Numbered from the stretch's first letter, positions 1-13,013 are shown. The stretch: DNA of 64,000 nucleotides from Spinellus fusiger (GCA_025094145.1 JALLLS010000003.1:558001-622000), one strand, 5' to 3'. Numbers and translations are program-made. The notes: generated by a model not told the origin, from the letters alone.

Positions 1-2160
1 GTCTGAACATTATGCGCCTTTTCTTGTAATTTTATAATAAGTTTTAGATATTTGCTTTACTGTTCTCAAATATTATTGAGAAGACTTGTATTATAACTAT
101 ACACTTTTATTTTATTTTTAAAAAAGAGTGTATGATGAGAAGAATCAATTATCTATACCAAAACATTGAAATTAAAAATTGGTATTCTGTTTCATTTCAT
201 TTGGCTCAAAGTATAGGTGAAAGTATAAGTAATAAATAGAAATTGCTAAAATGGTAGAAAATAAAAATGAGCAGTAGAGTAAAAACAATTAAATTAAATT
301 AAACGCAGTAGCCAAAAGTATATATTAGCTAAACTTATAACAAGATTAATGATCAATTATGTAAAGACTATTGTCTCATAGTTAAATGATTGCCCTGAAA
401 AAAAAAACATTTAGTTGGTGTATAGCATTAATATAATCAATACACCCAGGCACTTAAATTCATAGACTTTCAGTGGATATTTTCCATTATGCTAAATGAA
501 CTTTCAAAATTACTTGATAATTCATAACTATTACAACATATTCACGTGTATTACGTGACAAGAAACATTTATTTGATTAATTTACAGGATCTCTACGAGT
601 AATCTTACTTTTTTATTATCAAAATAAAACGGTAAAGCATCTTTTTGAGAAAAATCTAACTATGTTATTTTAAGGCTATAGTTTAAAGTATATTAAAATC
701 TTCAAAAACTAAATCTTCATCTGAATATGCACTTATCATTGTGATTCCAATTCAGCTGTCATATACACAATGCTGCTTACGACAACTATTGTCTAACTAT
801 TGCCTTATAATGAATTTTAATATTCAGCGTCTTATTAATATTGGCTGTTATTTCTTGTGTATCAGATACTTTCCGATATGCAGAACTAAGTATTGGTGCG
901 TCAGAAATTAAAGAAAGAGCTTTACTTATCTACAAAAATAATAATTGCCTCATAAGTAATACAGTCTTATTTTACTTTCCGCATAAACATCTAAAACATA
1001 ATATTTGTTTGTAATAACTCCATGTAGTCGATGCTTTCATTTCCAGTTATTATTTGTAATCTTAGGTACAACATAATATTATACCAAAACAAAATGACAA
1101 GGTAAATAAATATGTCTAGCATGAGATATTTTTAAATTTAAAAACACAGTGCAATAGACAACACATAGGGAAACAATGTGTCGTGATGTCACTTTTCTTT
1201 TATGGACAGCGGCATCTTTAGTGAAGAAACCAACTGGAAATAGAAAGGTGAACAGTTGAAGTCAAGCTAAAAGATAGTACATCTCTAATATGTAATTATT
1301 ATATCATAATTTGGTAGAAGTAGTGCGTTGAAATAGTATAAAAGAAGTATGCTTTTGAATGAATAAAGATCAGAGCTCTACTACACGTTTAACTGACCGA
1401 ATTCCTTTGATACTAAGATCAAAGACGACAAATGTTTAGAACAGACACCGTTGTGAAAAAGTATAAATAAAAACATATTTCAATACCGAAGTGTTAAAAT
1501 ATAATTAAAGTCCGTATATGGGGACTAAATATCTAAATTGTACTATATAAAAGTATGTGAAAGACACAAAGAAAGAAAATATCACAACAAGATAATTAGT
1601 CTCGTATATTGTTGGTTGAGAAAAAGACGGCTTGCATATTGCATTAAAAAATATTAAACGTTCTATGTGCACATGCTTTGTATAAATTAGGTACACTTTA
1701 AGAATGTAGTTGAATACTTCAGACTCATCAGATGAACATGAATGTAGTGCTAGAGCTGTATTCTACTAATTGAAAAAGAACTTGGATAAATATGCGGAAA
1801 TCATCTTGTGTTATTATGCCAAACCCCTGATTTATAATAGTTGATAATAGCATACAAGAATTACGTTAAAGTACACTTTTTTTTTCCACTTTTTGTATAG
1901 CTTATATTTTACTTTTTACACACTTTTCGAAATACTACTTCAACAATGAACTAACAAATTTACTATGAAGATGGACAGAGAAATGTTATCAATGAATCTG
2001 GAAATGAGCCCATCCTGATGAATGTAGTTAAAGAATGTTTTCCTCTTCAAAGTATCATAGACAATAGTACTTGGATTTTAAACCACCTGAGAAGCCTCAG
2101 TCAAACCCCAAGGCTACAAAAATACCCTCATAACTTCTACTTCAGCACATGTATCCTACT
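1..2160. other. AT-rich region, no gene recognised
   Basis: I see no coding exon chain, RNA gene or recognisable element here. Open frames are short and of low complexity. Confidence 0.6.
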
Positions 2161-2900
2161 ATAAGAAACATGGTGATAGTATTAAGTCATCTTTTCACGT
2201 GATTTATCAACTAGGTATGACTGCAGGTAAAACATTCAAGCAATCGGGTATTGCTCATCGAGCCATATACGGCTGGCTTAAAAGAGATTAGGAGCAAATC
2301 ATGCAAAATAGGAATGATATCGAAACTAAGCCTATAGAAACACGTAAAATGGGCCAACCAGAATTATTAAATGAAGACCATAAGAAAAATCCTTCTGAAA
2401 AGTTTCTGGATCGCCCCTCTGTAAAATTAGATCAGGCAATGAATATTCTTACTGAACAGTTCAAAGACTTGAGAGTTGCCAAAACAACGATCTATAACCT
2501 CATAACATAAAAGTGTGCCTTATCATTTAAGAAATCACACTCCCATTAAAAGAATTGGTAGGCTTATTGTAAGTCGTGACTATGGATATTTAATTCTTCC
2601 GCCATAACCTCCTGAGATCAAGCCGATCGAGCAATTTTGGTCGATTGTGAAGAGTAAGCTTAAAAAATAAAAACTATTAGAGATTGGGACTTAAAATTAG
2701 AAAGTGAGACTTTAAACATGAGAATTAGTGAGGCATGTAGATTAGAAAGTAAGGCTTTGAATATGAGGATCACTGAAGCATGCAGTGATGTTCTTATCAG
2801 TGATCTCAAGGGATTTTGTTATTACTCTTCTTTGAAATTTGAAACATATTCAAGTAAAAAATATCCTTTAATAAATCTCACACACTTTGTGCAAAAATAA
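2161..2900 (+). pseudogene. IS630/Tc1-mariner-type transposase relic
   Basis: Translated fragments follow the order of an IS630/Tc1-mariner DDE transposase. First comes a helix-turn-helix-like part (IAHRAIYGWLKRD, near 2250), then the linker with LDQAMNILTEQF and AKTTIYNLIT (2430-2510). The end of the catalytic domain, PPEIKPIEQFWSIVKSK (near 2610-2655), carries the family's final acidic residue in the PIEQFW context. After that come MRITEACSDVLISDLKGF-like C-terminal helices. Stops (for example at 2289 and 2508), frame changes and a missing central catalytic block show the copy is dead. No terminal inverted repeats were identified. The superfamily call rests on remembered family motifs. Confidence 0.75.
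2696..2785 (+). repeat. 45-bp tandem duplication in the transposase relic
   Basis: Two consecutive 45-bp units (2696-2740 and 2741-2785) both begin attagaaagt and end in gcatg(t/c)ag. They encode the same segment (xxLNMRI(S/T)EAC) twice. The units differ by several substitutions, so the duplication is not recent. Confidence 0.75.
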
Positions 2901-5900
2901 TTTATAGAGTTGTGCAGAAAGTAAAAAAAACTGTGCAATCTTTTTCTGAGGCTGTGTGAATACTTTCCGAAAATAGTGTACTTGCATTTTATTTTATAAT
3001 CCCAATACTAATGATGATATAATGATGATTATAAATAGTAGAGAAATAGTATTAGAATTAAACTCATACTAGTATAAAATTAAACATCTCTACTCATATA
3101 GATACGATTATTGGTAAAGACTGAAAGATATAAAAATATTCATATTTTGTATCTGTATTTGTATTGTTTAGTTTTTTAAAAGGAATAGATTGTATTCGTA
3201 TACAATTCTTGGAAAGATTTACCTATTCAAAAACTTGAGAACATCTTAATTTAAGTAAAAATGTAAAGTAGCTTATCAAAGAAGGTAAAAGATTATAAAG
3301 TGAACGTAACAGTTTGTTATAAATATGTCTTTTTTTTCCATAATTTATCTTGATGCTATCATAAAACTACAGTTTGTTTTTATTTAAGATTTTATCTGAC
3401 ACGAGAAGTATTACATGATTTTTATGGTTATCTACCTATATTTAAACTATCACTTATCTATTAATTTGTTTATCCTATCTATCAATGTTTAATATCTGTT
3501 GATTAACATCAAAGATAAGTGATATTAAATAAAATCATTCGAGTCCATTCTTAAACCGACTAACAGCAATATATTTATGTATTGATTAGCTTTTAGACAT
3601 TATTGAACTTGTCGTTTTATGGAATACATTGTTATTTATCCTTAACATCTATTTGGAAAATCTAGGATTGGTTTATTTTAAATCAGATATATATAGTTTT
3701 ACTTGAAAATATTAACTCTGAGGATGGTATAAAGGTTTCTTTAATGTTAGGATTTAAGCACTCATCTACTACTACAATATTTTTTTAGCTAAAGATTTAA
3801 GGCTTTTGCAGAATTCAGCTTTTTTTTATTTACACCATAAATAGATGTCATGAAAATATTATTATCTGGTGGAGTATTTTCACTAGGATGTTGGTATTAC
3901 TATCACTTTATTCTCAACCAATTTTAATTCATTTGAGAACCAGGGTGGCTTTCAACTAGAAGTTATTGGCGAGTAGACAACTTAACGTCCTATTATATAG
4001 CTCAAACTCATTCATTCTAGATATTTTTATCATTGGTAAGTTAAGCAGTATAGTCATCCTATAAAATTGTAAGAGTTACTATTCATATAAACTACTCTAG
4101 ATAAATGAGGGAAAAAGTGAATTCAAAAAAAGGAAACGGGGAGAGAGAAAATAAATCAGCTCTAGATAAAGGAAATATAAAAGATAATAAAGATTAAAGC
4201 CTCAAGAAACATATTTATATCGACATGGAAATACAAGGCACTAAAACGATAAGCGTCTTTCTGTGATAATTAGAACTCCAACAAGGAATACTCTCAGCGA
4301 CTAAAAAGATTATGAGAATACAACTACATTACCGGTTTCCGATCTTATTAGATAGGTTAATAGGGGGTAGTAGAGTGGAAGTCAAAGACTAGTTTGTGGA
4401 AGTCTTTTGATACTCCATGAGGATGTTAGTATTACTGTACAGAATGATTGTCATCAGCCTCAATGAGCAGCTTATCAGCTGATGACTCAATGTTAAATAC
4501 TTGAGTAGATGTGATTTAATCTATGAATTATTTCTTGTTATACAGTGATTTACAAAACTATTGTTATAAATTAATCGGAAAAATTAATAATGATTTTTTT
4601 TAAAAATAAATAAATAAAAAATAAAAAAACACACACACACACACACACAAACACAAACACAAACACAAACACAAACACAAACACAAACACAAATTTATTT
4701 TTTCCTCATGATCCTAATATCTTTATAGCTTCACTATCTCCACAGATACAAACTCCAGATATTCAATAAAGAAATAAATTTGTCTTATTGTAAATTGTTT
4801 AATAGTAATGGGGTACATATTATATATAATCACAGTTTGGTGTACCATTTTCATGATGATAAGGATGTATGTATACTTTTTGGGCATTGATTTTTTATTT
4901 CTGAATCGGACAGTCTCAGACTACCACCTGTTCATATAGCAGGGTTTCTTCCCTAAATGGTCTTCATGTTAATTCATATAAACTCGATGAGACTTAAGTC
5001 TGGACTGTGTCGGTAAGTAAAATATGATAGCTATAGTATTTTCTTTTTTCTATACCTTTTTTCTTGCTTGTATTACTGTTCATCTACCACGAGAATTAGT
5101 CACTAAAACCAAGGAAAAGGTATCATAATGTTGAGAATGTTGAGGAATTGAACCTACACATTTCAAGAGACATTGCTATTGCAAAATTAGACTAAATTAA
5201 CATATTCAGAAAATTATACAAGTAGTTGTAACTATTGTAATATATAAATTTGAAAAGTACAACTCTTTTATTACCCAAAATACCTCTTGTTCATGTCTTC
5301 TTTGAACAATAGCTTCCAACTCGAGTAGGGGAGAGGAAAATTGGCAAATAGGGATGAAGGACTAATTTTTTTTTAAAAAAAAAAGACTAATCAATAATGC
5401 ATAGGCAAAATGGAATGTTAGATCTTAAGAATAATAGGCCAATAAAACATCAGTCAAACGAGGTACAATTGGTATTTTTCTGCTGTAGATAGTAAATATA
5501 CTCGATGTTTATAGATGATGCTGGAAGAATTCCGGATGATTTGTCTTTGACATCAATGTCCGAAATTTATATTATTTTCAATGATTACATAAATATCATA
5601 TGTACACCAATTCTTGCTGGGAGTAAACATGTTTAATAGATGGTCCATGCTTAATTATATTAGCATAATATAGACTGTGTAGAGACATATATAATAAAGA
5701 GTGTTTTATACAAAAAAAAAAGCATACTATTACTTCCACTACTTTCCATGAGTCTAATTAGCATACATATAAACCAATTGAAGTTAATTTTGTGTATGTT
5801 TATTTTATTTTTTGACTAAATATCTCTTAAATTATAAAATTATGAAACACTAAATTTCCTTAGGGAAAAATTCAGGGTCAATATGAAAAACTTGGTCTGA

Positions 5901-6300
5901 AAAAAAAAGTAGTGGAACTTTTTCAATGCAGTTCAAAGTATTTTTATTTTTGGGCGTAATTTGCTATTCGCGCATTGGGCATTTTAGCCACCCTATGAGA
6001 ACTTTTGAAAAATAAGAATAAGCATAGAAACACTTCAAATACAAAAGTGGAAAAAATAAATACAAGGAAAAGGAAGCAGAAAGATAAGAATACATAAAAC
6101 CTCGAGATGAGATGAAAAATGAAGTGAAAAATGAGATGAGAGAAAATGATAATTAAGAATAGACGTCCAAAAAGCCATAAAGTCAGCAAGGAAACCAGGA
6201 TACCAAAAAGATAACCGTCATCCTGTGGCAATCTGATATCCAACGAGGGATACTTAGAGCAACTCAGATAATCCTGAAAATAAATACAGCAACTACACTA
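2901..6300. other. AT-rich intergenic stretch
   Basis: No gene is supported. It holds a CA/AAACAC microsatellite (4629-4693). The reverse-strand open frame at 5944-6243 may be a frame-shifted tail of the adjacent LINE relic, but I cannot confirm it. Confidence 0.5.
4629..4693. repeat. (CA)n / (AAACAC)n microsatellite
   Basis: About ten CA units are followed by about seven AAACAC units. Confidence 0.9.
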
Positions 6301-7250
6301 TCAGCTTCTGGCTTTGCTAAACGGGTTAAGAATGGGTGGTAGAGGAGAGATCGGGGGAAAAGTGAGGATACAGCGTCTGTTGCTGAAGGAGTCTTTGCAC
6401 TCTATGACAGCATTAGTGTTTCCGCTCAACACACCCATCATCAGCCTCAATGAGCAAGCCACTGCCACTAGCGGATTCTTGCCACACACTAGACTAGTAA
6501 TTTCACTTTGAAGACGTTCAAGATAAGCTACTTTTAATGGATATTTTGGAGGGTTGTGAGCCCGTTCTATTCTTTGAGCATTTTGCCAGAGTACATTGCC
6601 ACGTAGCTTAATCCATCTGGCTTTACTCTGGGGTGCTTCAAGCCGCGGGACAAGACACCCTCCTCTAGTGTCTTCAGGAAGGGTAGCTGCGCGCTCAATA
6701 AATTTGACTTGGAGATAAAGGAAACAAGAGTATATGTTAGGGAAAGCGACTAATTGGGCAACCTGGATCGTTCCAAACCTAGCAGTAACAGATCTAGCGA
6801 GACAAAGTCTCAGACAAGCAGACTGACAGATTTGTAGCGGGCGGATGCCTAGTCTATTGACATTACAAATAGCCAACCCATACTCAAGAATAGGTCAAAC
6901 AAAAACAGTATATGCTCTTAGGGCTGCTGTAATCCCAAAACCATACATGTTTACACCTATTTCTCTTAGCTTTTGTATTACTAAAATTACCTTAACTTGT
7001 GAGTGTGAGAAAAGTGCGTCTTGGTTAATACCTTGAAGTGAAAAAGGGATACCAAGGTACTTAAAAGTATCACAGGTTGGAAGCTCGTTGCCATAGAGAT
7101 AAGATGGCATATTGGCTGAGGCATTAAGTACTTCACATTTGGAGGGACTCTATCTGTAGCCAAGAAGGGTCGTGTTCCGACTTCAATCCAAAAATTCTCT
7201 ATGAATAGGTCAACACGAGTAGTGTATTGTGACATCAGAATCATCTATGA
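6301..7250 (-). pseudogene. LINE (non-LTR) reverse transcriptase 3' part, decayed
   Basis: The reverse strand encodes the segment after the catalytic palm of a LINE reverse transcriptase. In order: GYR-stop-SPSKCEVLN, FKYLGIPFSLQG, a helical region, FV-stop-PILEYGLAICN, and a long thumb/connection region to a stop at 6301. The same order occurs in the younger LINE copy at 52697-54545 (GYRWNPSKCMVLN, VAYLGLPFGKKG, FVRPKFEYGLA). Two in-frame stops sit where the conserved residues are Trp (TGG to TAG) and Arg (CGA to TGA). The palm motifs and the 5' part are absent. It is a dead fragment, and its exact ends are not visible. Confidence 0.8.
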
Positions 7251-8653
7251 AAACTTGAGTGCACACAAGTACTACAGTAATCTCTGTATCAATCTCACTG
7301 ATCGGTCGTAACTACAAATTACCTTCTAAGCTCATTGTACCACCGGACACTTAATAAGAGCTGCCTTCATCTATATATTCTAACAGAACAAAAATATCCT
7401 ATCAGAGTCAATTGAGTGAAGATTCATAACTGATAGTTTTATAATGGTGTGTTTATCCAATGAAACAACCATAATATTGCATCTATGAATAGGCCATTAC
7501 ATGGACTAATCATTAACTACAACAAGGTAGAAGGCCACTGAAGAACAATCACTCACAAAAAGTGTAAATAATGAACCACTCTTCACTCAATAAAAAGCAT
7601 CTTTGTTCAGTCTCGTTATTTACCTGTCCGAATAATCTCACTCATTATTTTTCTAAATATTCTCTACCATCCATTTCTACATATAATAATCTAGACATAA
7701 TAACAGCGTCCGAAATAAACAAAATATAGAATAAATAATTTGAGGAGAGATTAAAAATATATCATTATTATATCTTGATCAATCTTTTAGACATATGTTT
7801 TAGTGAGCTTTCCCAATAAATATATAGCACCATCTCTACCTTCTTAACATTTCTCTGCTTAGTATTTTATATAGAATCTATTAGTAGTTTGTTTCTTTAG
7901 GTAGACAATGACAAGCACCATACTATTTAATTTAATAGTAAATGAAAGAAGAAAAAAGAATCACAATAGGAAGAGTGATGAATGAGATAAATATATATTT
8001 TAACCAATAATAGTTTTATTTAAAGTGTGAGTCATGAGTAGCAACACTAAGTACTAAGACTGCACCAATTAATGTTTTAATTTATTTTAATATCTCTTTT
8101 GAATATGATTTTATATCTATAGCTTTCTACCATTTAATTATATAGACTAAGAAGCATATTTTTTACTCATTTTAAATGCTTGTATATGGATAAAGAAAAA
8201 CAGTTAGAATTTAAAATAGGACATTATGCTTTAGTGTATCCCTTCTATTTTTGGTAAGGATACAAGCAATTGTCTGTTTTAAATAACAGATAGAGGTAGA
8301 GATACTCCTATATTAATATAGATAAATATATGTGTATGTAAATCCACAAAACTATTATCTCCTTAAGCCTTTAAAATAGCTATTTTATTAATAAAGAAAT
8401 TACTAGGAATGTCTATTACCATTAGAAAGATAAGTTAACAGTTAGCAAATCGTAAAAACAGCCACGAGTGGGATTTAAATCTTTTTGAATTTTCAAAACT
8501 CACAAATACTAAGAAGATAAAACAGATATACAACTAATGCTATTTACAAAAAAAAGTTAGTTTTTAGTCCATATTTACTATTATTATTAGAATAAGTAAA
8601 ACAAATTAAATATATTGACACAAAAATAATATATTTTACAATAATTTGATCCA
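7251..8653. other. AT-rich intergenic stretch
   Basis: No gene or repeat recognised between the LINE relic and the Fanzor element. Confidence 0.5.
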
Positions 8654-8666
8654 CACACCAGGAGAT
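8654..8666. repeat. left terminal inverted repeat, element A
   Basis: CACACCAGGAGAT is followed by TTTTTGTGGCC. It matches the copy B end at 51118 and, in complement, the copy C end at 47421. Confidence 0.85.
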
Positions 8667-10477
8667 TTTTGTGGCCTTTAAGCGGTGATACCTCCTTCCT
8701 TTTACGAGGGTCCCAAATTTTGCTCTTATATGGAACTGTGTTTAAAATCAAAGGTTTGCAAGTGTCCATATTATTATTTCCTTTTGTGGATACCTCAATA
8801 TCAAATTGTATTATCAATAGAATATATTGTTTATGAATAAAATTGTTGATGGATGAAATTGTTTATTGTAATAATATACTATTACTATAGCTACTGCTGT
8901 TCTAGGCGTATTCCTTCATAGCAATAGAATTTAAAACCTAAAGGCCTTATACTTTATCCTTGGGAGATAGATAACTATGCTCAGGAGTATACCCTAGACA
9001 GCCTAGACACCTTAGACAGTATAGAAGAAAGAAGACCACCCGGGACTGACTTGAGAAAGAGTCTTTACTTATCTAATAGCAGAAGAGTGTATTAGTAATA
9101 ATTCAATCAAGAGAGATACTATGCTTACCTTGTACTTAATACTTGTCTTGAGAATAATGAGTCATATATCATCTATTAGAAGAAAAGTCAGTACTATGTC
9201 TTGTAGATTATATTGAACTCAAGCCCAGATGAAGACATTATTTACCTCCAGAAAAGCCTTTGGTGGTGCCTATCACTTCCTTCTATTGTTTTTCTTTGTT
9301 AATAATGGCACATTACATTGCTCAGTTATGCTCATCTTGCTGAGTATTTGAGTATCAAGTTGTATATGCAGTGTGTGAAATAACAAAAGTAGAGGATGAT
9401 TAAAACAGATAACTTTTCTTTCTCTATCCTATTGGTGTATTTATCTTAGCTTTCACTCATAAAATTCACAAGTCAAAATTCACACTCTTTTTGCCTTAAG
9501 CCTAAAGGACAGCATCAGAAAAAACACTTTGTTCCCACTAAGTACTATTATTGAGAATAGTTACAATGAGGTAGGTGAAGTGATTATAGATATTAATTCA
9601 ATGAATGACTATACTTTTCTTAATATAAGTGAGTATGGTTCTATTTTATAGACAATGATGACTAGAGTTAACTTTATAGGTTCTGTAATAGACACACTTT
9701 CAAGCAGTGTTATACTGCAAATACTATGGGCTTAAGGATAGCACATGTTAAACAATAAATACAGTGATTAAGTTGCAATTTCAGCTTTACTTTTTCCTTT
9801 TATCCAACTTTATAGTGTCTAATTACACAGTTCATAGTCAATGCTAAGACAGACAGACAGTGAAAAGGTTCTTTTCAAACACATTAGCCAACCAAAGAAA
9901 TAATATAGTCATTGTTCATGTGCTTCCCTTTATATTCCAAAAATATTCTGTTGATATAAGACAAGAGACACGTAGAACCTCACAAGGTTGGCTAATCATA
10001 CAGAGATTGACAGAAGAGAGAAGGATATGGGCTGACAGAAGGCAAACTGTTGGTTGTAATAATAATGGCACCAATGTGGGAATACAAAAAGAAAACAAGT
10101 CGAGAATAAGAAACAGTCAGCTACTCAAGTCCTTAAAGCCTATCTTGTTTATACTCTAGGAAGCTGTTTGGATCAAAGTCTATTTTATTAAAGATATAGA
10201 CAACTACACTGTCTGTTGTTCTTCATGACTTTTGCCTTCTTTATTTTGTTTGCCATTGTCTGGCATATAAACCAACAGTTGTGATCTGGTGAGTGTTTGT
10301 GTATGTTTATTATGTCTGACATGTTAGTCGGTTTCTATTTTATATTCTTTTATTTTAATAAACCCAGTGAATCCATTACAAAGGCAAAGGTAAGAAGGTT
10401 CTAGTACAAGAGTAATAAGACACACATATAGAATGCATTAATTCATCTTGAACTAGTTATTTTTACTGTTTTATTAG

Positions 10478-10953
10478 TGAGAAGGGGTATTGGCACCTAA
10501 AAAGATTAGAGTATGATCCTACCAAACTGCCAGTCGTTGCTTATGGCACAGAAATGAAGGGAAAGATGCTGTCAAGTTTAAAGGTCGTCGTGTTGATTTG
10601 CCAAGAGTGTTATATCAATCATTGAAAAAAGAGACAAAAGGGTGGAGATCTTCTTGTGGTTGATGTTGACAAGTTCCGAACATCAAAGGTAAATGTGATT
10701 GACCTCTTACCCAATATGAAAAGCTCTTCTAACAGTTACTCTGTTTTATTTTATTTTGTTGTTCTCAAGATCTGCCACACTTATAACACAAATATCCTCA
10801 CCGAAGTATTAGTAAATTGCAACAGTATCTGCACTTGCCAAAGTTGTGGAATTATTTGGAACAGGGATGTGAATGCATCAAAAAAAATATACAATTGCAG
10901 AAGAGGAATTAAAGGGTCGCCACCGACCAGCTCCTTTATGTCGAGAAGCATAG
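10478..10953 (+). pseudogene. Fanzor-type (TnpB-like) nuclease, C-terminal exons, broken (copy A)
   Basis: Fanzors are eukaryotic relatives of TnpB, RNA-guided RuvC nucleases. The first exon (10478-10688) encodes LEYDPTKLPVVAYG, the KFKGRRV region, and VDVDKFRTSK, which aligns with the RuvC-II strand normally written VDEFRTS. An 81-nt intron (GTAAAT to CTCAAG, 10689-10769) follows. The last exon has ICHTYNTNIL, then CQSCG and WNRDVNA, which together are the zinc ribbon and RuvC-III motif of the TnpB/Fanzor family. It ends in a GRHRPAPLCREA-type tail with stop at 10951-10953. One-base indels near 10560, 10625 and 10890 break the frame. The predicted RuvC-II Glu is Lys, and the second Cys of the first zinc pair is Tyr. 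RuvC-I was not located. Confidence 0.8.
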
Positions 10954-11152
10954 ATATTCTTTGATGCATTCATATTATATATCGCCACATCAAAAGTGGT
11001 TTCCTTCGGGATTCAGATATTTACAGTTAAATTATAATAATAATCTTTATTTAAGAACTAACATGAATATATTTCACTTTTTTTGCTCCTTTTCAAATCG
11101 ATGTCATTTCTTAAACAATTGTATTTCGACTATTTCCTTTTATATCCTAAAG

Positions 11153-11165
11153 ATCTCCTGGTGTG
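11153..11165. repeat. right terminal inverted repeat, element A
   Basis: ATCTCCTGGTGTG is the complement of the left end and is followed by TA. Confidence 0.85.
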
Positions 11166-12364
11166 TAACTATGTTTATCCTTCAGTCTATAATGTCTTTT
11201 TATATTCATAAACAACAGTCTCTTCTATGTCTATTATTTCTTTAATAAACATAATCGTAGACAAAAGCTATTAATCAATATATTATACATGATATATAAA
11301 ATAATACATAGTACTAGTCAATTAAATAATTATCTTTATGATGTATAACATAAGTTTTATATACTGTGAATATCAATCCAAAGGACATAAAACCAAGCTA
11401 TAAGCAGATTAATTAATTAATGTATGTTTAGCCATAAAACCAACGTTTAGATATCTAAAATATTGGTTTTTTACTGTCTCTAGGTCTACTCAAAAATCAT
11501 AATCATTTATTTTTATAGGAGTTCAAGAAAGAGTTTTTTGTAATACTTTTGAAGCTTAGAGTGTCATGACCTCAATTTTCCAGAAAATACCATACAACTA
11601 TATTTAATGTTTATAAACTAACGGACCTCTGACTGGTAGTCAAGTCTATGGAGCAATTATACAGGCCATTTGGCATGCCTACTGGGCCAGCCACTTCCAC
11701 AACTCTCCTTTCCTCACCTCCACCGTCTCTGAACGTGCCCGATCCCTTTTTACCACCCTTACCTGCGAAAACAAAGACATGTCATAGTCTAGTGTATATT
11801 ACCTTTCTTTCTGTTTCTCTTATATACTCCTTTCCTTTCTTTTAACTAGTTCTATTTTCTTTCCTTTTCTGTTTTCTCCAATTTTCTGCAAGTGACTTGT
11901 GTCCAATATGCTTTCCCAGTCAGACCTCTCAGTGCGACGTGTGACTGCGTAAAGACGCTTAATAAAAAAGTGTCTTATACAAAAAAAATGTTTATAAACT
12001 AAAAACCTAAGCAAAAAGTTATTTCATTAAGATTTCTGTGATACCTTCTATTTAATGTAGTTTAATCCATAGATATTAGAATAATATAAGTATCACCTAA
12101 TCTGATGGCCACCTTTTTAAGATTTTTTGTTTTTGTTTTTTAAATATACTTTTTGCTTAAGATCTTAGAATATGTAATACAGTCTTTGAGAATATAGATG
12201 AGATGATTAAATAATGTCTCATCAGCCATCATTCATTGACTATCTTTATACGAATATAATAATATCTATTTTAAGGTACAGCCTATCATCTCTTTCATTG
12301 ACATGTATGTGGTAGATTATCTAACTGTGCCTACAATCGATTTAGATTCAATGGACTTATTAGT
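11166..12364. other. intergenic, no gene recognised
   Basis: A slightly GC-richer patch at 11640-11960 has short open frames on both strands, but no family signature or consistent splicing. Confidence 0.5.
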
Positions 12365-13013
12365 ATGATTCATGCCCATGAGTCTAAAGTGACCTATAGA
12401 GCCACACCTATTTCAACTCCACTTTTTTTTTCATTTTCATACTTCCCTTTATATGGTTGTAGCTAAAGAATCCATAAAGCTATAGATGTCAAACTTTCCA
12501 TAGGAAGATATAAGGGTGTTTATCAGATAAATATTGATATGTCTGTCAGTGATATTAGTAAAATGACTACAAAAGAATGTTCTAGATATCACTTGATGAT
12601 TCCTTATCATGCGTATAGCTTACTTTATATGATTATGATTGTCAGCTTATTAGTAGTGATAATAAAAATTATTTCCATCTTGAAAAGAATAGTCTCATTT
12701 GTTAAAATAAGAAAGTTGTTTAGTGATTATATGAAGTGAGAGAGATTTGAATATAGGGTATAGAAGTGTACTAAAGAATCATTAAGTGATATCTAGAACA
12801 TTCTTTTGTAGTCATTTTACTAATATCACTGACAGACATATCAATATTTATCTGATAAACACCCTTATATCTTCCTATGGAAAGTTTGACATCTATAGCT
12901 TTATGGATTCTTTAGCTACAACCATATAAAGGGAAGTATGAAAATGAAAAAAAAAGTGGAGTTGAAATAGGTGTGGCTCTATAGGTCACTTTAGACTCAT
13001 GGGCATGAATCAT
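12365..13013. repeat. long inverted repeat (palindrome), ~242-bp arms
   Basis: The left arm 12365-12606 (starting atgattcatgcccatgagtc) is the near-perfect reverse complement of 12772-13013 (ending gactcatgggcatgaatcat). About 165 nt of unrelated sequence lies between. I saw only about two mismatches, near the inner ends. A transcript would fold into a long hairpin. I see no terminal repeat or target duplication. Fold-back element, inverted duplication and assembly artefact all remain possible. Confidence 0.85.

Larger units (their letters stand above)
8654..11165 (+). mobile_element. Fanzor-bearing TIR element, copy A (2.5 kb)
   Basis: The ends are inverted repeats: CACACCAGGAGAT at 8654-8666 and its complement at 11153-11165. 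The right end is followed by TA; the left is preceded by CA (TA in copies B and C). TA duplication is the Tc1/mariner-type insertion signature. A decayed Fanzor (TnpB-like) gene lies on the + strand toward the right end. The left ~1.1 kb matches copy C (46385-47421, inverted). The right ~1 kb matches copy B (51540-52497), including the near-identical stretch from about 10283 (gtgatctggtgagtgtttgt) to about 10393. An in-frame segment around 9565-9735 is conserved in protein frame with copy C but has TAG at 9649 where C has TGG. Confidence 0.8.

Noticed and set aside
11640..12014. Possible short gene in the less AT-rich patch after element A
   Set aside because: The open frames are proline/serine low complexity with no conserved motif or exon chain.
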